The translations under genes and the position numbers were made by a program. The notes beneath the pieces were generated by a model that saw nothing but the letters and a program-made list of their open reading frames with translations, was not told the origin of the DNA and made no database searches. A DNA stretch of 64,000 nt from Vibrio cholerae (lineage in GTDB: Bacteria > Actinomycetota > Actinomycetes > Actinomycetales > Micrococcaceae), in contig WNZI01000010.1 in the NCBI GenBank assembly GCA_009728235.1, positions 24,220-88,219 of the forward strand. The letters run 5' to 3'. Positions 9,109 to 18,382 of this stretch are shown piece after piece. Positions within the stretch are counted from its first letter, which is position 1. Every line of letters starts with the position of its first letter.

Positions 9109-10025
9109 CCACCATCGAATCCAGTCCTGCTGTTCCCGTACCGTCCGATCCGGAATACCGGACGCAGCCCCGGCCCAGGCGCCGCCCCCTGCGGCGACAC
9201 ATCCCCACCGCGTTCTGGGTCATCGGGATCGTGGCCCTGACGGCGATCGTCCTGTACCCGCTGCTGTGGATGTTCTCGGCCTCGCTCAAGCCCAACTCCG
9301 AGTTCGGCAGCAACCAGGGCTTCTTCCCCCAGAATCCCACCTTCGACAACTTCGTCAAGGTCATGGACGGCATCGCAGGCATCCCGACGTGGAAGTTCTT
9401 CCTGAACTCCCTGCTCCTCGGGATCGGCGCCGTGATCGGCACCGTCATGTCCTCGTCGATGGCTGCCTATGCGTTCTCGAGGATCAATTTCCGCGGCAGC
9501 AAGATCCTGTTCGCCGCGATGATCGGAACGCTGCTCCTGCCGTTCCACGTGCTGATCATCCCGCAGTACATCATCTTCAGGAATCTCGGCCTGATCGACA
9601 CCTTCTGGCCATTGCTGGCCGGCAAGTTCCTGGCGACCGAGGCATTCTTCGTCTTCCTGATGGTGCAGTTCATCAGGAACCTCCCGCGGGAACTCGACGA
9701 AGCCGCGCGCATCGACGGCTGCGGCCACGGGCGCATCTTCTTCTCCATCACCCTCCCGCTCATCAAGCCGGCGCTGATCACCTCCTCGATCTTCGCGTTC
9801 ATCTGGAGCTGGAACGATTTCCTCGGCCCGCTCCTGTACCTGAACTCCCCGGACAAGTACCCGCTACCGCTCGCGCTGCGGATCTTCAACGACCAGACCA
9901 GCACCTCGGACTACGGTGCGACGATCGCCATCTCCGTCCTCGCGCTGCTGCCGGTCATGCTGTTCTTCATCATCTTCCAGCGCTTCCTCGTCGACGGGGT
10001 CGCCACCCAGGGCCTCAAGGGATGA
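9105..10025 (+). CDS. ABC sugar transporter permease (MalG type)
   Basis: Second permease, 306 residues, partner of the MalF-type protein. The EAA loop reads RELDEAARIDGCGHGRIFF, and the C-terminus ends in the usual FIIFQRFLVDGVATQGLKG. The start is the GTG at 9105 in a GTGA overlap with the upstream stop. Its stop overlaps an ATG (ATGA at 10022) for the next gene, so the operon is translationally coupled throughout. Confidence 0.94.
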   Translation: MTTIESSPAVPVPSDPEYRTQPRPRRRPLRRHIPTAFWVIGIVALTAIVLYPLLWMFSASLKPNSEFGSNQGFFPQNPTFDNFVKVMDGIAGIPTWKFFLNSLLLGIGAVIGTVMSSSMAAYAFSRINFRGSKILFAAMIGTLLLPFHVLIIPQYIIFRNLGLIDTFWPLLAGKFLATEAFFVFLMVQFIRNLPRELDEAARIDGCGHGRIFFSITLPLIKPALITSSIFAFIWSWNDFLGPLLYLNSPDKYPLPLALRIFNDQTSTSDYGATIAISVLALLPVMLFFIIFQRFLVDGVATQGLKG

Positions 10026-10659
10026 GCAGTCGCCAGCGGGAGGCCGTGCGCGGACGGCAGCCGCCGTCCGCGATGGCAGCGGCCTGCGCTGGCCGGGAGC
10101 GACAGCCAGGTTCGCCCTCTTCGGAGAGGTCCTCTGGGTGGGCGTGCTCTGCTGTGTCGCCGGCCTCGGGATCGTCACGATCCCCGCTGCCATGGCGGCG
10201 GGATCGGCGCACCTCCACCGCTTCCTGCGGGCCGAGGACTCCTCCGTTCGCCTGTTCGCCGCGGACTTCCTCGCCGCCCTGAGGGCCGGGTGGCTCGTCG
10301 GGCTGGGAGTCGCCTCCACCGTCGTCCTGCTGCTGCTGGACATCGTGGTGGCGAACTCGCGCCTGCTGCCCGGCTGGCAGTTCATCCTCGGCGCCGGCGT
10401 CGCCCTTCTGGTCGGCCTGCTGGCCGGGCTGGCCGGCACGACGGCGCGCTGGCCGGCAGCACGATCATGGCGGGCCGCCGCACTGTCCTGGCTCCGCGAT
10501 GCGCGCGATGATCCGGCGGGAGTCCTCTGGCTCGTCGCGGCGGTGGTGCTCACCGCGATGGTGGCGTGGCAACTGCCGCCCCTGGTCATCCCGGGGATCG
10601 GATGCCTCGTCTTCGCGGCCCTGGCCACCTCGGTGCGCGAGCGCCGTCGCCGGTCCTGA
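10022..10659 (+). CDS. DUF624 (YesL-like) membrane protein, probable frameshift near the 5' end
   Basis: A membrane protein of about 212 residues with four to five predicted helices, of the DUF624/YesL family often found in polysaccharide-uptake operons; its role is unknown. The clear family sequence (FALFGEVLWVGVLCC, then IVTIPAAMAAG and HRFLRAEDSS) is in a frame with no plausible start codon. The coupled ATG at 10022, in an ATGA overlap with the permease stop, opens a frame one base off. A single missing base between about 10030 and 10095 would join them and give the usual family length. The alternative is a late GTG at 10138, which would cut into the first helix. Confidence 0.75.
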
Positions 10660-10699
10660 CCCGCAACCCCTCGTCCCGACGAACCCCTTTGGAGTCATC

Positions 10700-12676
10700 T
10701 TGCACTACGGCGGCGACTATAACCCCGAACAGTGGCCCGAGGAGGTCTGGCCGGACGATGTGACCCGCATGCAGGAGGCCGGCGTCACGATGGTCAGCCT
10801 CGGGATCTTCTCCTGGGCCCGCATCCAGCGCTCGGAGCACGAGTTCGACTTCGACTGGCTCGACCGCATCATCGGCCTGCTGCACGACGGTGGGATCGCG
10901 GTCGACCTGGCGACCGCGACGGCATCACCGCCTCCCTGGGCCACGGTGGCCTACCCGGAGATGCTCGCAGCGGACGAGCACGGGAACCCCTACTGGCACG
11001 GGAGCCGGCAGCACTACGCACCGTCCTCGCCCGCGTACCGGAAGCTGGCGTCGGAACTCGTTACCCGGATCGCCGATCGCTATGCCGGTCATCCTGCCGT
11101 GGTCCTCTGGCACGTGAACAACGAGTACGGCTGCCACCTGAACACCGACTACTCCGATGCTGCACGGGACGCCTTCCGCGGGTGGCTGACAAACCGCTAC
11201 GGCACCATCGACGCGCTCAACGAGGCCTGGGGCACCATGTTCTGGTCCCAGCGCTACGGCCGCTTCGACGAGGTCTTCCCGCCGAGGCAGGCGCCCTACA
11301 GCCTCAACCCCGGCCAGCTGCTCGACTACCGCCGCTTCACCTCGGACATGCTCCTCGAGTGCTACCGGATGGAGCGCGACATCATCCGCGCCTCGGGTGC
11401 CACCCAGCCCATCACCACCAACTTCATGGGAGCGTTCAAACCCGCCGACTACGCCCGGTGGGCTCCGGAGCTCGACGTGATCAGCGATGACCTCTACCCG
11501 GATCCCAATGACCCGGAGAGCTTCCGCGAAGGAGCCTTCCACGGGGACCTCATGCGCTCCCTCAAACCGGGGACGCCCTGGCTGCTCATGGAGCAGGCGT
11601 CCAGCGCGGTGAACTGGCGGCCCAGCAATGCGCCGAAGGCTCCCGGTCAGCTCGCCGCGCAGGGTATGCAGGCCGTCGCGCGCGGAGCGGACGGCGTCCT
11701 GTTCTTCCAGTGGCGCCAATCACGCGCGGGTTCCGAGAAGTTCCATTCGGGCATGCTGCCCCACGCCGGAACCGGGACGCGTACGTGGCGCGAGGTGGTG
11801 GCCCTGGGGGCCCAGCTGAAGGAACTTCCGGGCCTGATGCCCGACGACGGCACCGCCAGGGTCGCGATCCTCCTCGACTGGGAGAACTGGTGGGCCATCG
11901 AGAACCCGGATCACCCCACCTCCCTGGACTATCTCTCGCTGCTGCGCGGCTGGTACGACGCAGCTCATCGCCTCCACGTGCAGGTGGACCTCCTGCCGCC
12001 TACTGCCGAACTGACGCAGTACCGTGCCGTCATCGCGCCCCACCTCTACCTGCTCGGTGAAGGTGCGGCAGCCAACCTGAGGAGGTATGTCGAGCAGGGC
12101 GGGCACCTGCTGGTCACGGCCTTCTCCGACGTCGTCGACGAGCACGACCGGTTCCGGCCCGGAGGGTACGGGACCCAGCTGCGGGAGGTGCTGGGAGTCG
12201 TCATCGAGGACTTCGGCGCCCTGGTACCGCCGGGAGCCCCCGGACCGGGCCGGCAGCGCTCGCGGGTGGCGGGGGAGGGCATCGCGTTTCCCGGATCCCT
12301 GCTCGCCGAGGAGGTGCACGCCGTCGGCGCCGACGTCCTGGCGGGCTTCGAGGGCGGGCGAGAAGCTGGACGCCCGGCTTTCACCGCGAACCGTACGGGG
12401 GCGGGGACCGCCTACTACCTCGCCACCGTGCCGGACGACGACGGCGCCCGGCAGATACTCGAGCACGTCTTCGCTGCAGCCGGGGCGGAACCCGTCCTGC
12501 CCGGTCTCCCACCGATGGTCGAGGCGATCCGGCGGGGCCGTCTCCTGACGGTGATCAATCACGGGTCCGAGACGGTCGACGTCAGCGTGACCGGTCAGGA
12601 TGCCGTCACCGGCGCGGACGTCCGCGGTGCCACGCTGCAGCAGTTCGGGTGGGTCTCCGTGCTGACGGGGGATTGA
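10700..12676 (+). CDS. glycoside hydrolase family 42 beta-galactosidase
   Basis: Cleaves terminal beta-galactosides, presumably from oligosaccharides brought in by the adjacent ABC system. It has 658 residues, typical for GH42. The acid/base is Glu142 (HVNNEYG) and the nucleophile Glu298 (LLMEQASSA). After the catalytic barrel come the trimerisation domain (about 390-580) and a small C-terminal beta domain. The TTG at 10700 was chosen because GGAG lies five bases upstream and the protein then begins MHYGGDYNPEQWP, the family N-terminus. No signal peptide, so it is cytoplasmic. Confidence 0.94.
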   Translation: MHYGGDYNPEQWPEEVWPDDVTRMQEAGVTMVSLGIFSWARIQRSEHEFDFDWLDRIIGLLHDGGIAVDLATATASPPPWATVAYPEMLAADEHGNPYWHGSRQHYAPSSPAYRKLASELVTRIADRYAGHPAVVLWHVNNEYGCHLNTDYSDAARDAFRGWLTNRYGTIDALNEAWGTMFWSQRYGRFDEVFPPRQAPYSLNPGQLLDYRRFTSDMLLECYRMERDIIRASGATQPITTNFMGAFKPADYARWAPELDVISDDLYPDPNDPESFREGAFHGDLMRSLKPGTPWLLMEQASSAVNWRPSNAPKAPGQLAAQGMQAVARGADGVLFFQWRQSRAGSEKFHSGMLPHAGTGTRTWREVVALGAQLKELPGLMPDDGTARVAILLDWENWWAIENPDHPTSLDYLSLLRGWYDAAHRLHVQVDLLPPTAELTQYRAVIAPHLYLLGEGAAANLRRYVEQGGHLLVTAFSDVVDEHDRFRPGGYGTQLREVLGVVIEDFGALVPPGAPGPGRQRSRVAGEGIAFPGSLLAEEVHAVGADVLAGFEGGREAGRPAFTANRTGAGTAYYLATVPDDDGARQILEHVFAAAGAEPVLPGLPPMVEAIRRGRLLTVINHGSETVDVSVTGQDAVTGADVRGATLQQFGWVSVLTGD

Positions 12677-12779
12677 GTGGCAGCACCCTCCGCTACACCT
12701 CGGTGCCGGCACGTGCAAGGCAGGGAAGTACCCGGGCCCGCGATTCCGGCCGGGTGCTGCCGGCTCTAGGCTCGGATGC

Positions 12780-13025
12780 ATGGACCAGCCGAGCGAAGAA
12801 CATCACCTGAAGGACCTGGGCTCCACGGAGGGGGTCGATCCGACCGACGTCGGGCAGATCCAGGACGGACCTCTGACGGCTGCCGACGAGGTGGACCTCA
12901 TCTCCAACCAGGCAGTTCCGGACGCCGAACCGTCCGTGGAGACCCTCGCGGGGAATCTGGGGCTCGAGGACTCGCCTGCCGACAATCCGACCACGGACGA
13001 CCGCTTCACCGGCGGCTCCCGCTGA
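12780..13025 (+). CDS. small acidic hypothetical protein
   Basis: An 81-residue, strongly acidic protein with no cysteine, no membrane segment and no motif I recognise. It starts MDQPSEEHHLKDLG and is rich in Asp, Glu and Pro, so it is probably largely disordered. It is convergent with the YbdK gene and has no obvious ribosome site. The codon pattern is consistent with coding. Confidence 0.55.
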   Translation: MDQPSEEHHLKDLGSTEGVDPTDVGQIQDGPLTAADEVDLISNQAVPDAEPSVETLAGNLGLEDSPADNPTTDDRFTGGSR

Positions 13026-13050
13026 GCGGACCCACCCCGGGTTCCGGCGG

Positions 13051-14211
13051 TCATCGGTCGGCCGGGCGATCCTCCTCACGGAGTTGCCGCACCATGTCGA
13101 GTACCACGGCGCGCAGGTCGCCGTCGTTCTCGGCCGCGATCGCCCGTTGGCGCTGGTAACCGGCGCCGCGCTGCAGGATCCCCTCGACGTCCGCGAGTTC
13201 GGCACTGCACCCGAGGGTCGTGGCGATCGGTTCGAGACGGTTCAGGACCTCGAGGAGATGCTCGGTGACGAGCTGCTCGTTGCCCTCGGCGTCGAGGATG
13301 ATGATGGCCTCGAGCCCGTACCGGGCCGCCCTCCACTTGTTCTCCTGGATGTGCCACGGCTGCATGGTGGGGATGGTGCCGCCGGAATCGAGCGTCTCCG
13401 AGAATTCGTGGACGAGGCACTGCGTCAGGGCGGCGACGGCGCCGACGTCCCGCAGCGTGGACATGCCGTCGCACACCCGCATCTCCACCGTCCCGAGGTT
13501 GCCCACCGGCCTGATGTCCCACCGGATCTCGCTGACGGAGTCGATCACTCCGGTGGTGAACATGTCCTGGACGTAGGACTCGTACCCGGCCCAGTCGTCG
13601 AAATGGAAGGGCAGGCCTGCCGTGGGCAGCTGCTGGAACATGAGCGCGCGCTGGGAGGCGTAGCCGGTGTCCTCCCCGCCCCAGTAGGGCGACGACGCGG
13701 AGAGGGCCTGGAAGTGCGGGACGTAGTTCGTGAGGCCGTCGACGACGGGCAGCGCCTTGTCCCTGCGATCGAGCCCGACGTGCACGTGCACGCCGTAGAT
13801 GACCATCTGCTGGCCCCACCACTGCGTCCGGTCGATGAGCTTCGCGTAGCGCTCCTTGTCGGTGACCTGCTGGGCACGCGGGGCACTGAAGGGATGCGAG
13901 CCGGCGCAGAACAGCTCGACAGCCATGGGATCGGTGACTTCACGGACGGCGGTGAGGGAGCGGCTGAGGTCCTCCTTGGCTTCGCCCACGGTGGTGCAGA
14001 CCCCCGTCACCAGTTCGACCGTGTTGAGCAGCAGCTCCTGCTTGATGTGAGGGTGCTCGTCGTCGTCCTGCAGTTCGGGGTGGTTCGCACTGACCCCGCG
14101 GAGCACCTCGTTGGCCACCGACACCAGTTCGCCGTTGTAGCGGTCCACGAGGGCGAGCTCCCACTCGACGCCGAGCGTGGACTGGGCTGACTGGGCGAAG
14201 TCGATCTTCAA
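13051..14211 (-). CDS. carboxylate-amine ligase, YbdK / glutamate-cysteine ligase type 2 family
   Basis: A 386-residue ATP-dependent ligase of the GCS2 family. YbdK proteins show weak glutamate-cysteine ligase activity in vitro, and their natural product is often unknown. Motifs: GVEWELALVD at the N-terminus, YGVHVHVGLDRRDKALPV in the middle and VEMRVCDG. The TTG at 14211 is preferred because GGAG lies seven bases before it and the protein then begins just before the conserved region. Actinobacteria make mycothiol, not glutathione, so a role in glutathione synthesis is not assumed. It diverges from the shikimate-dehydrogenase-like gene. Confidence 0.88.
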   Translation of the reverse strand: MKIDFAQSAQSTLGVEWELALVDRYNGELVSVANEVLRGVSANHPELQDDDEHPHIKQELLLNTVELVTGVCTTVGEAKEDLSRSLTAVREVTDPMAVELFCAGSHPFSAPRAQQVTDKERYAKLIDRTQWWGQQMVIYGVHVHVGLDRRDKALPVVDGLTNYVPHFQALSASSPYWGGEDTGYASQRALMFQQLPTAGLPFHFDDWAGYESYVQDMFTTGVIDSVSEIRWDIRPVGNLGTVEMRVCDGMSTLRDVGAVAALTQCLVHEFSETLDSGGTIPTMQPWHIQENKWRAARYGLEAIIILDAEGNEQLVTEHLLEVLNRLEPIATTLGCSAELADVEGILQRGAGYQRQRAIAAENDGDLRAVVLDMVRQLREEDRPADR

Positions 14212-14357
14212 GGGCTTGCTCCTGGAACGGTGCGGGATGGTGGTGCCTCGGCAACGCGCCGTCGCGGAAGAGACTCGTCCCAATATTAGTGCCTTGCGTG
14301 CCACCGGGGGGGTGGGGCGGTTGCTCCCGCGAACCGGACTGCTGGAATGATGGGCGG

Positions 14358-15176
14358 GTGCCGATCCTGAACAAAGACATGACCCTGTGCATCTCCCTGG
14401 CCGCGCGCCCCAGCAACATCGGAACGCGCTTCCACAACTACCTGTACGAGGAGTTGGGCCTGAACTACATCTACAAGGCCTTCACCACCACCGACCTGCC
14501 CTCCGCCATCGCCGGAGTCCGCGGCCTCGGCATCAGGGGCTGCGCGGTGTCGATGCCGTTCAAGGAGGACGTGATCGCACTCGTGGACCGGCTGGATCCC
14601 TCGGCGAAGGCGATCGATTCCGTCAACACCATCGTGAACGACGACGGCGTGCTCACGGCCTACAACACCGACTACCTCGCTGTGGAACGGCTGCTCCGCG
14701 AGCACTCCGTTCCCACGGCCCACTCGGTCCTGGTGCAGGGCTCCGGCGGAATGGCGAAGGCCGTCGTCGCCGCACTGCGGGATTCCGGCTTCACCAGGGT
14801 GACCGTCATCGCGCGCAACGAGCGGACCGGCCGTGCGCTCGCGGACCTGTACGGGTTCGGATGGCAGGCCGAGGTGGGGGAGACGGCGGCGGACCTCCTC
14901 CTGAACGTGACGCCGCTCGGCATGGCGGGTCCCGACGCGCACGTGCTGGCGTTCCCGCAGCCCGCCCTCGACGCCGCCCAGGTGGTGTTCGACGTCGTCG
15001 CCTCCCCGTCGGAGACACCCCTGATCCTGGCGGCGCGCGCTGCCGGCACGCCGGTCATCACCGGCGCGGAGGTGGTGGCGCTGCAGGCCGAGGAGCAGTT
15101 CGTCCTCTACACCGGCATCCGCCCGACGCCGGACCAGGTGCACGCCGCCGGCCAGTTCTCGCGCCGGCAGGCGTAG
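14358..15176 (+). CDS. shikimate dehydrogenase-like protein (SDH-L / HI0607 type)
   Basis: A two-domain NADP-dependent dehydrogenase fold of 272 residues. It matches the SDH-L branch, not housekeeping AroE: LCISLAARPSNIGTRFHNYL replaces the classical GxPIxHSxSPxxHN, and AVSMPFKED replaces NVTxPxK. The catalytic Lys, the NTDY motif and the nucleotide-binding GSGGMAKAVV are kept. SDH-L enzymes act slowly on shikimate and their true substrate is uncertain. The GTG at 14358 is preferred; the ATG at 14379 is possible. No aromatic-pathway genes flank it. Confidence 0.88.
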   Translation: MPILNKDMTLCISLAARPSNIGTRFHNYLYEELGLNYIYKAFTTTDLPSAIAGVRGLGIRGCAVSMPFKEDVIALVDRLDPSAKAIDSVNTIVNDDGVLTAYNTDYLAVERLLREHSVPTAHSVLVQGSGGMAKAVVAALRDSGFTRVTVIARNERTGRALADLYGFGWQAEVGETAADLLLNVTPLGMAGPDAHVLAFPQPALDAAQVVFDVVASPSETPLILAARAAGTPVITGAEVVALQAEEQFVLYTGIRPTPDQVHAAGQFSRRQA

Positions 15177-15192
15177 CCGAGGCCTCCGGTGC

Positions 15193-17088
15193 CTAGAGCC
15201 TGAACCACCGCACCCCGTGGGGCTCGAGGGTGACGCCGGAGCGGAGCGTGGTGCGCTCGCCGCGGATGAGTTCCAGTGCCGTCGTGGGCAGGCCCGACAG
15301 CGTCGCGGCGCTGACGTCCTGCGGGGTGTCGGCGACGTTGGCCAGTACGACGACGGTGGAGTCCTCGCCGTCGAGCAGTCCGGGGCGCTGATAGCCCAGG
15401 ACGTGCGGATTGTCGGTGTGGAAGGGGATCAACCGTCCGCCGGAGAACTCCGGGGTCTGTTTCCGCACATCGATGAGACGGCGGAGGCCGGCGAAGATCG
15501 TCCCGGCAGCCGTCGTCGGATCCGGACGGGACGCATAGCGGTCAGCCGGGTAGGCGGGGCGGCCCACCCAGCGGCTGTCGCCTGCCTTCGCAGGATCCCC
15601 GGTGTAGGTGTAGTCGTTGACCTGGCCCACTTCGTCGCCGAGGTACAGCAGCGGTATGCCGCCGGTACTGAGGATGATGGAGTGGGCGAGGAGGATCCGG
15701 GCGACGGCCCCCTCGTCGCCTGCTTCCAGTCCGGCCAGTGAGGCGGTGGTGCCGGAGATGCGGCAGTCACCCGTGCGGGGGTTGTCCTGGAAGGGGACGC
15801 CGCGGGCGAAGCTGTCGGGGAAGCGGTTGACGTAGAAGGCGTTGAGGAAGCGGCGGTGGTCGTGTCCGTTGATGCCGAGTTCGGCTGCGTCCTCGTCGGA
15901 GAAGGTCCATCCGATGTCGTCGTGGCTGCGGACGTAGGTGACCCATGCGGTGCCGGCCGGGATGTCATGCCGGCGTTCGAGGGCCTGGGCGAGGAGGGAG
16001 ACGTCCCGGGTGGCCAGCGAGTTCCAGATCAGCGCCATCTGCAGCGGGTTGTAGCTGAGCTGGCATTCGCCCGGATCGATGTACTGGACCACCTCGTCGG
16101 GATGCACGATCGCCTCGGACTTGAACAGGAGGGACGGTGCTGCGAGTCGGCAGACGGCGTTGAAGGCCTGGAGGAGGAGGTGCGCTTCGGGCAGGCTCTC
16201 GCAGGTTGTGCCGAGCTGCTTCCAGATGAAGGCGACGGCGTCCATCCGGATGATGTCCACGCCCTGGTTCGCGAGGTACAGCATCTCTCCGGCCATGGCG
16301 CGGAAGACCTTCGGGTTGCGGTAGTCGAGGTCCCACTGGAAGGAATGGAAGGTGGCCCAGATCCAGCGTCCGTCCTCGAGCTGCACGAAGGAGCCCGGGT
16401 GGTCGTCGGGGAAGATCTCGCGGACGGTCTGCTCGTAGGCGTCGGGCAGTTGGCGGTCCGGGTAGATGCAGTAGAAGTCGGCGTAGTCGGGATCGCCGGC
16501 GATGGCTCTGCGCGCCCACTCGTGTTCGTTCGAGGTGTGGTTGAAGATGAAGTCCACCACCAGGGCTATGCCGTTCTCCCGGAGCTCCCGCGCGAGGACC
16601 GCGAGGTCGTCCATGGTGCCGAGCCGGGGGTCGACGTCCCGGTAGCTGGACACCGCATAGCCGCCGTCGGAATTGTCCTCGGGTGCCAGGAAGAGGGGCA
16701 TCAGGTGGAGGTAGGTGAGACCGAGCTCGCGGAAGTACGGGATGCGCTCCCTGAGGCCGGCAAGGTCTCCGGCGTACAGGTCCACGTAGCAGACCCCGCC
16801 GAGCATCCTGTTGGACTGGAACCAGTCGGGAGCCATGGCCCGGGAGGCATCGATGGCCTTGAGATCCGCGGGGCGTTCCTGCCAGGACGCCGCCGCGTCG
16901 AGTACCAGCTGCACCAGCTCTGTGTCCGCGTCCGGCCCGTAGAGCCGGTGGACGAGGGATTGCAGGCGGGGGAACTCGTCGTCGAAGCGAACCTCGAACG
17001 ACCTCCAGTCGGCGTCCGACGTCGTCCCGAGCCGGGCGGTCAGCAGTTGCGCGCGGATGCGGGCTTCGGACAGCGGCGCGGAATCCAT
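15193..17088 (-). CDS. amylosucrase (GH13 subfamily 4)
   Basis: Transfers glucose from sucrose to a growing alpha-1,4-glucan and releases fructose. The 631-residue length fits. The N-terminal helical domain precedes the barrel. Catalytic residues are visible: nucleophile Asp283 ([12 protein letters not shown]), acid/base Glu325 ([13 protein letters not shown]) and the His389-Asp390 pair (VRSHDDIGW), close to positions 286, 328 and 392-393 in the Neisseria enzyme. No signal peptide, so cytoplasmic. It stands alone, with the SDH-L gene convergent 16 bases away and a VOC gene upstream on the same strand. Confidence 0.93.
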   Translation of the reverse strand: MDSAPLSEARIRAQLLTARLGTTSDADWRSFEVRFDDEFPRLQSLVHRLYGPDADTELVQLVLDAAASWQERPADLKAIDASRAMAPDWFQSNRMLGGVCYVDLYAGDLAGLRERIPYFRELGLTYLHLMPLFLAPEDNSDGGYAVSSYRDVDPRLGTMDDLAVLARELRENGIALVVDFIFNHTSNEHEWARRAIAGDPDYADFYCIYPDRQLPDAYEQTVREIFPDDHPGSFVQLEDGRWIWATFHSFQWDLDYRNPKVFRAMAGEMLYLANQGVDIIRMDAVAFIWKQLGTTCESLPEAHLLLQAFNAVCRLAAPSLLFKSEAIVHPDEVVQYIDPGECQLSYNPLQMALIWNSLATRDVSLLAQALERRHDIPAGTAWVTYVRSHDDIGWTFSDEDAAELGINGHDHRRFLNAFYVNRFPDSFARGVPFQDNPRTGDCRISGTTASLAGLEAGDEGAVARILLAHSIILSTGGIPLLYLGDEVGQVNDYTYTGDPAKAGDSRWVGRPAYPADRYASRPDPTTAAGTIFAGLRRLIDVRKQTPEFSGGRLIPFHTDNPHVLGYQRPGLLDGEDSTVVVLANVADTPQDVSAATLSGLPTTALELIRGERTTLRSGVTLEPHGVRWFRL

Positions 17089-17303
17089 CCATCCAGCTTA
17101 TTCCAGCGGCGTGTGCCGACGTTCTGGCACCGGCCAGCGAATGCCATGAAAGGTGCCTTCACGAGGGCCGGCTTCCGGCCCGCGATCCTCCCGTCGTGGC
17201 GGTGATCGAGCACGCGATTCTGCCCGGGTGCCTCGGGCTCATCATGGGGACTCCGCGTCCGGCTGGTGGGCCGTCGAGAGCGACGTGTCCCCCGCCCGGT
17301 GTC

Positions 17304-17671
17304 TCAGGCCCGGTCGTGGAGGGTGATCTGGTAGCCGTCGGGGTCGGAAAGGGTGAAGGTGCGGCCGAAAGGGCCGTCGATCGGGGCCGAGACGATCGTG
17401 TGACCGTCGTCGACGAGAGCGTCATGGATCGCCTGCACACCGGTGGCGTGCAGCCAGATCGCGGCACCGATGCCGGGCTGGGGCACCGACGACAGGTCGG
17501 TTCCGGGGACGATCTCCCTCAGGGCGAAGGCGATCGGGGTCGTCGTGAACACGACGGCGTGCGGCGGCCCGTCTCCGCGCGGACCAGGCCCAGGTACTGC
17601 TCGTAGAACGCCTGGGACGCCTCGAGATCGCGGGCTTGGAGGGAGATGAAGTCGGGGCCGGACACGGGCAT
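17304..17671 (-). CDS. VOC family (glyoxalase/bleomycin-resistance-like) protein, frameshifted
   Basis: A small metal-binding VOC-fold protein of about 122 residues. The N-terminal half (MPVSGPDFISLQARDLEAS, then FYEQYLGLVRAETG) and C-terminal half (FTTTPIAFALREIVPG to TLSDPDGYQITLHD) lie in two frames. One missing G near 17566-17572 restores a standard-length protein. It diverges from a MarR regulator, with two palindromic sites in the 63-base gap, so it is probably that regulator's target. The substrate is unknown; relatives include thiol transferases and dioxygenases. Confidence 0.82.
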
Positions 17672-17691
17672 GGGGTGCTTCCTTCGTTTTG

Positions 17692-17707
17692 TGTCAGATG
17701 CCTGACA
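17692..17707. promoter_or_regulatory. putative MarR operator 1
   Basis: TGTCAG-ATGC-CTGACA is a perfect 6-base inverted repeat just upstream of the VOC gene, in the divergent region. Confidence 0.65.
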
Positions 17708-17718
17708 TAAAGCAACCT

Positions 17719-17736
17719 ATGTCAGAATGTTGACAT
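17719..17736. promoter_or_regulatory. putative MarR operator 2
   Basis: ATGTCA-GAATGT-TGACAT is a perfect inverted repeat that overlaps the MarR start codon. It shares the TGTCA half-site with the repeat at 17692. Binding would repress both divergent genes. Confidence 0.65.
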
Positions 17737-18181
17737 GAGTCAAGACGGGATCCAGCTGGAGACGTCACTGGGGTACGTGTTGAAGGAGGCCTCCAGCGCG
17801 CTCCGCGCGGCGATGGAGGCAGTACTGCGGCCGCTCGACATGACCGTGACCCACTACTCCTGCCTCGAGTTACTCGCTCAGCGCCCCGGTCTGTCCAACT
17901 CCGAGCTCGCACGGGGTGCATTCGTGACGCGCCAGTCGATGAACGTGCTGCTGCAAGCCCTGGAACGGGACGGATACGTGACCCGACCGGTGGAAGCCCG
18001 TGTCGGCAAGGTCCTGCCTGCGCGGCTCACGCCCAGCGGGCGGAGGAGCCTCGAGAAGGCGACGGTCGCGGTGCGAAGCGTGGAGGCGCGGATGCTGGCC
18101 GGGATGACGCCCGAGGAGCAGATCGGTGCGTCCAGGATCCTGCGGAGCATGGTCGACTCCCTGCACGACGACGAGGTGTGA
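17735..18181 (+). CDS. MarR family transcriptional regulator
   Basis: A 148-residue winged-helix repressor. The HTH runs LSNSELARGAFVTRQSMNVLLQ (two adjoining pieces, about residues 50-72), followed by LERDGYVTRPVEARVGKVLPARLTPSG, the MarR wing. The start ATG lies inside a palindrome with no ribosome site, so the transcript may be leaderless or very short. It probably represses itself and the divergent VOC gene; the inducer is unknown. Confidence 0.9.
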   Translation: MSQDGIQLETSLGYVLKEASSALRAAMEAVLRPLDMTVTHYSCLELLAQRPGLSNSELARGAFVTRQSMNVLLQALERDGYVTRPVEARVGKVLPARLTPSGRRSLEKATVAVRSVEARMLAGMTPEEQIGASRILRSMVDSLHDDEV

Positions 18182-18382
18182 TCGTAGCGACGGACGACCC
18201 TTCACCCGAGTCCCCGGAGGTTCGCCGTGGCGCAGCCGAGTGGAAAGATCCTGAACGTCGCCGGCGAACGTAGCAGGGTAACGATAGATGCGCTGCGTCA
18301 CAGGCGGATTTCTGCCGCGGACCTCTTGCCAACCGGGGTGGTGAGGATCACAGTGAGGTGGAAAACCACGGGGAGGCCGTCG

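Noticed and set aside
12679..12761. Inverted repeat GGCAGCACCC ... GGGTGCTGCC after the GH42 gene
   Set aside because: Arms are 63 bases apart with no T run; too weak to call a terminator.
18227..18382. N-terminal extension of the APC permease from the GTG at 18227
   Set aside because: It has a ribosome site but unlike-family sequence. The ATG at 18383 also has one and gives the normal N-terminus.
18182..18382. Riboswitch upstream of the APC permease
   Set aside because: No conserved core of a known class (glycine, guanidine, lysine) could be recognised.
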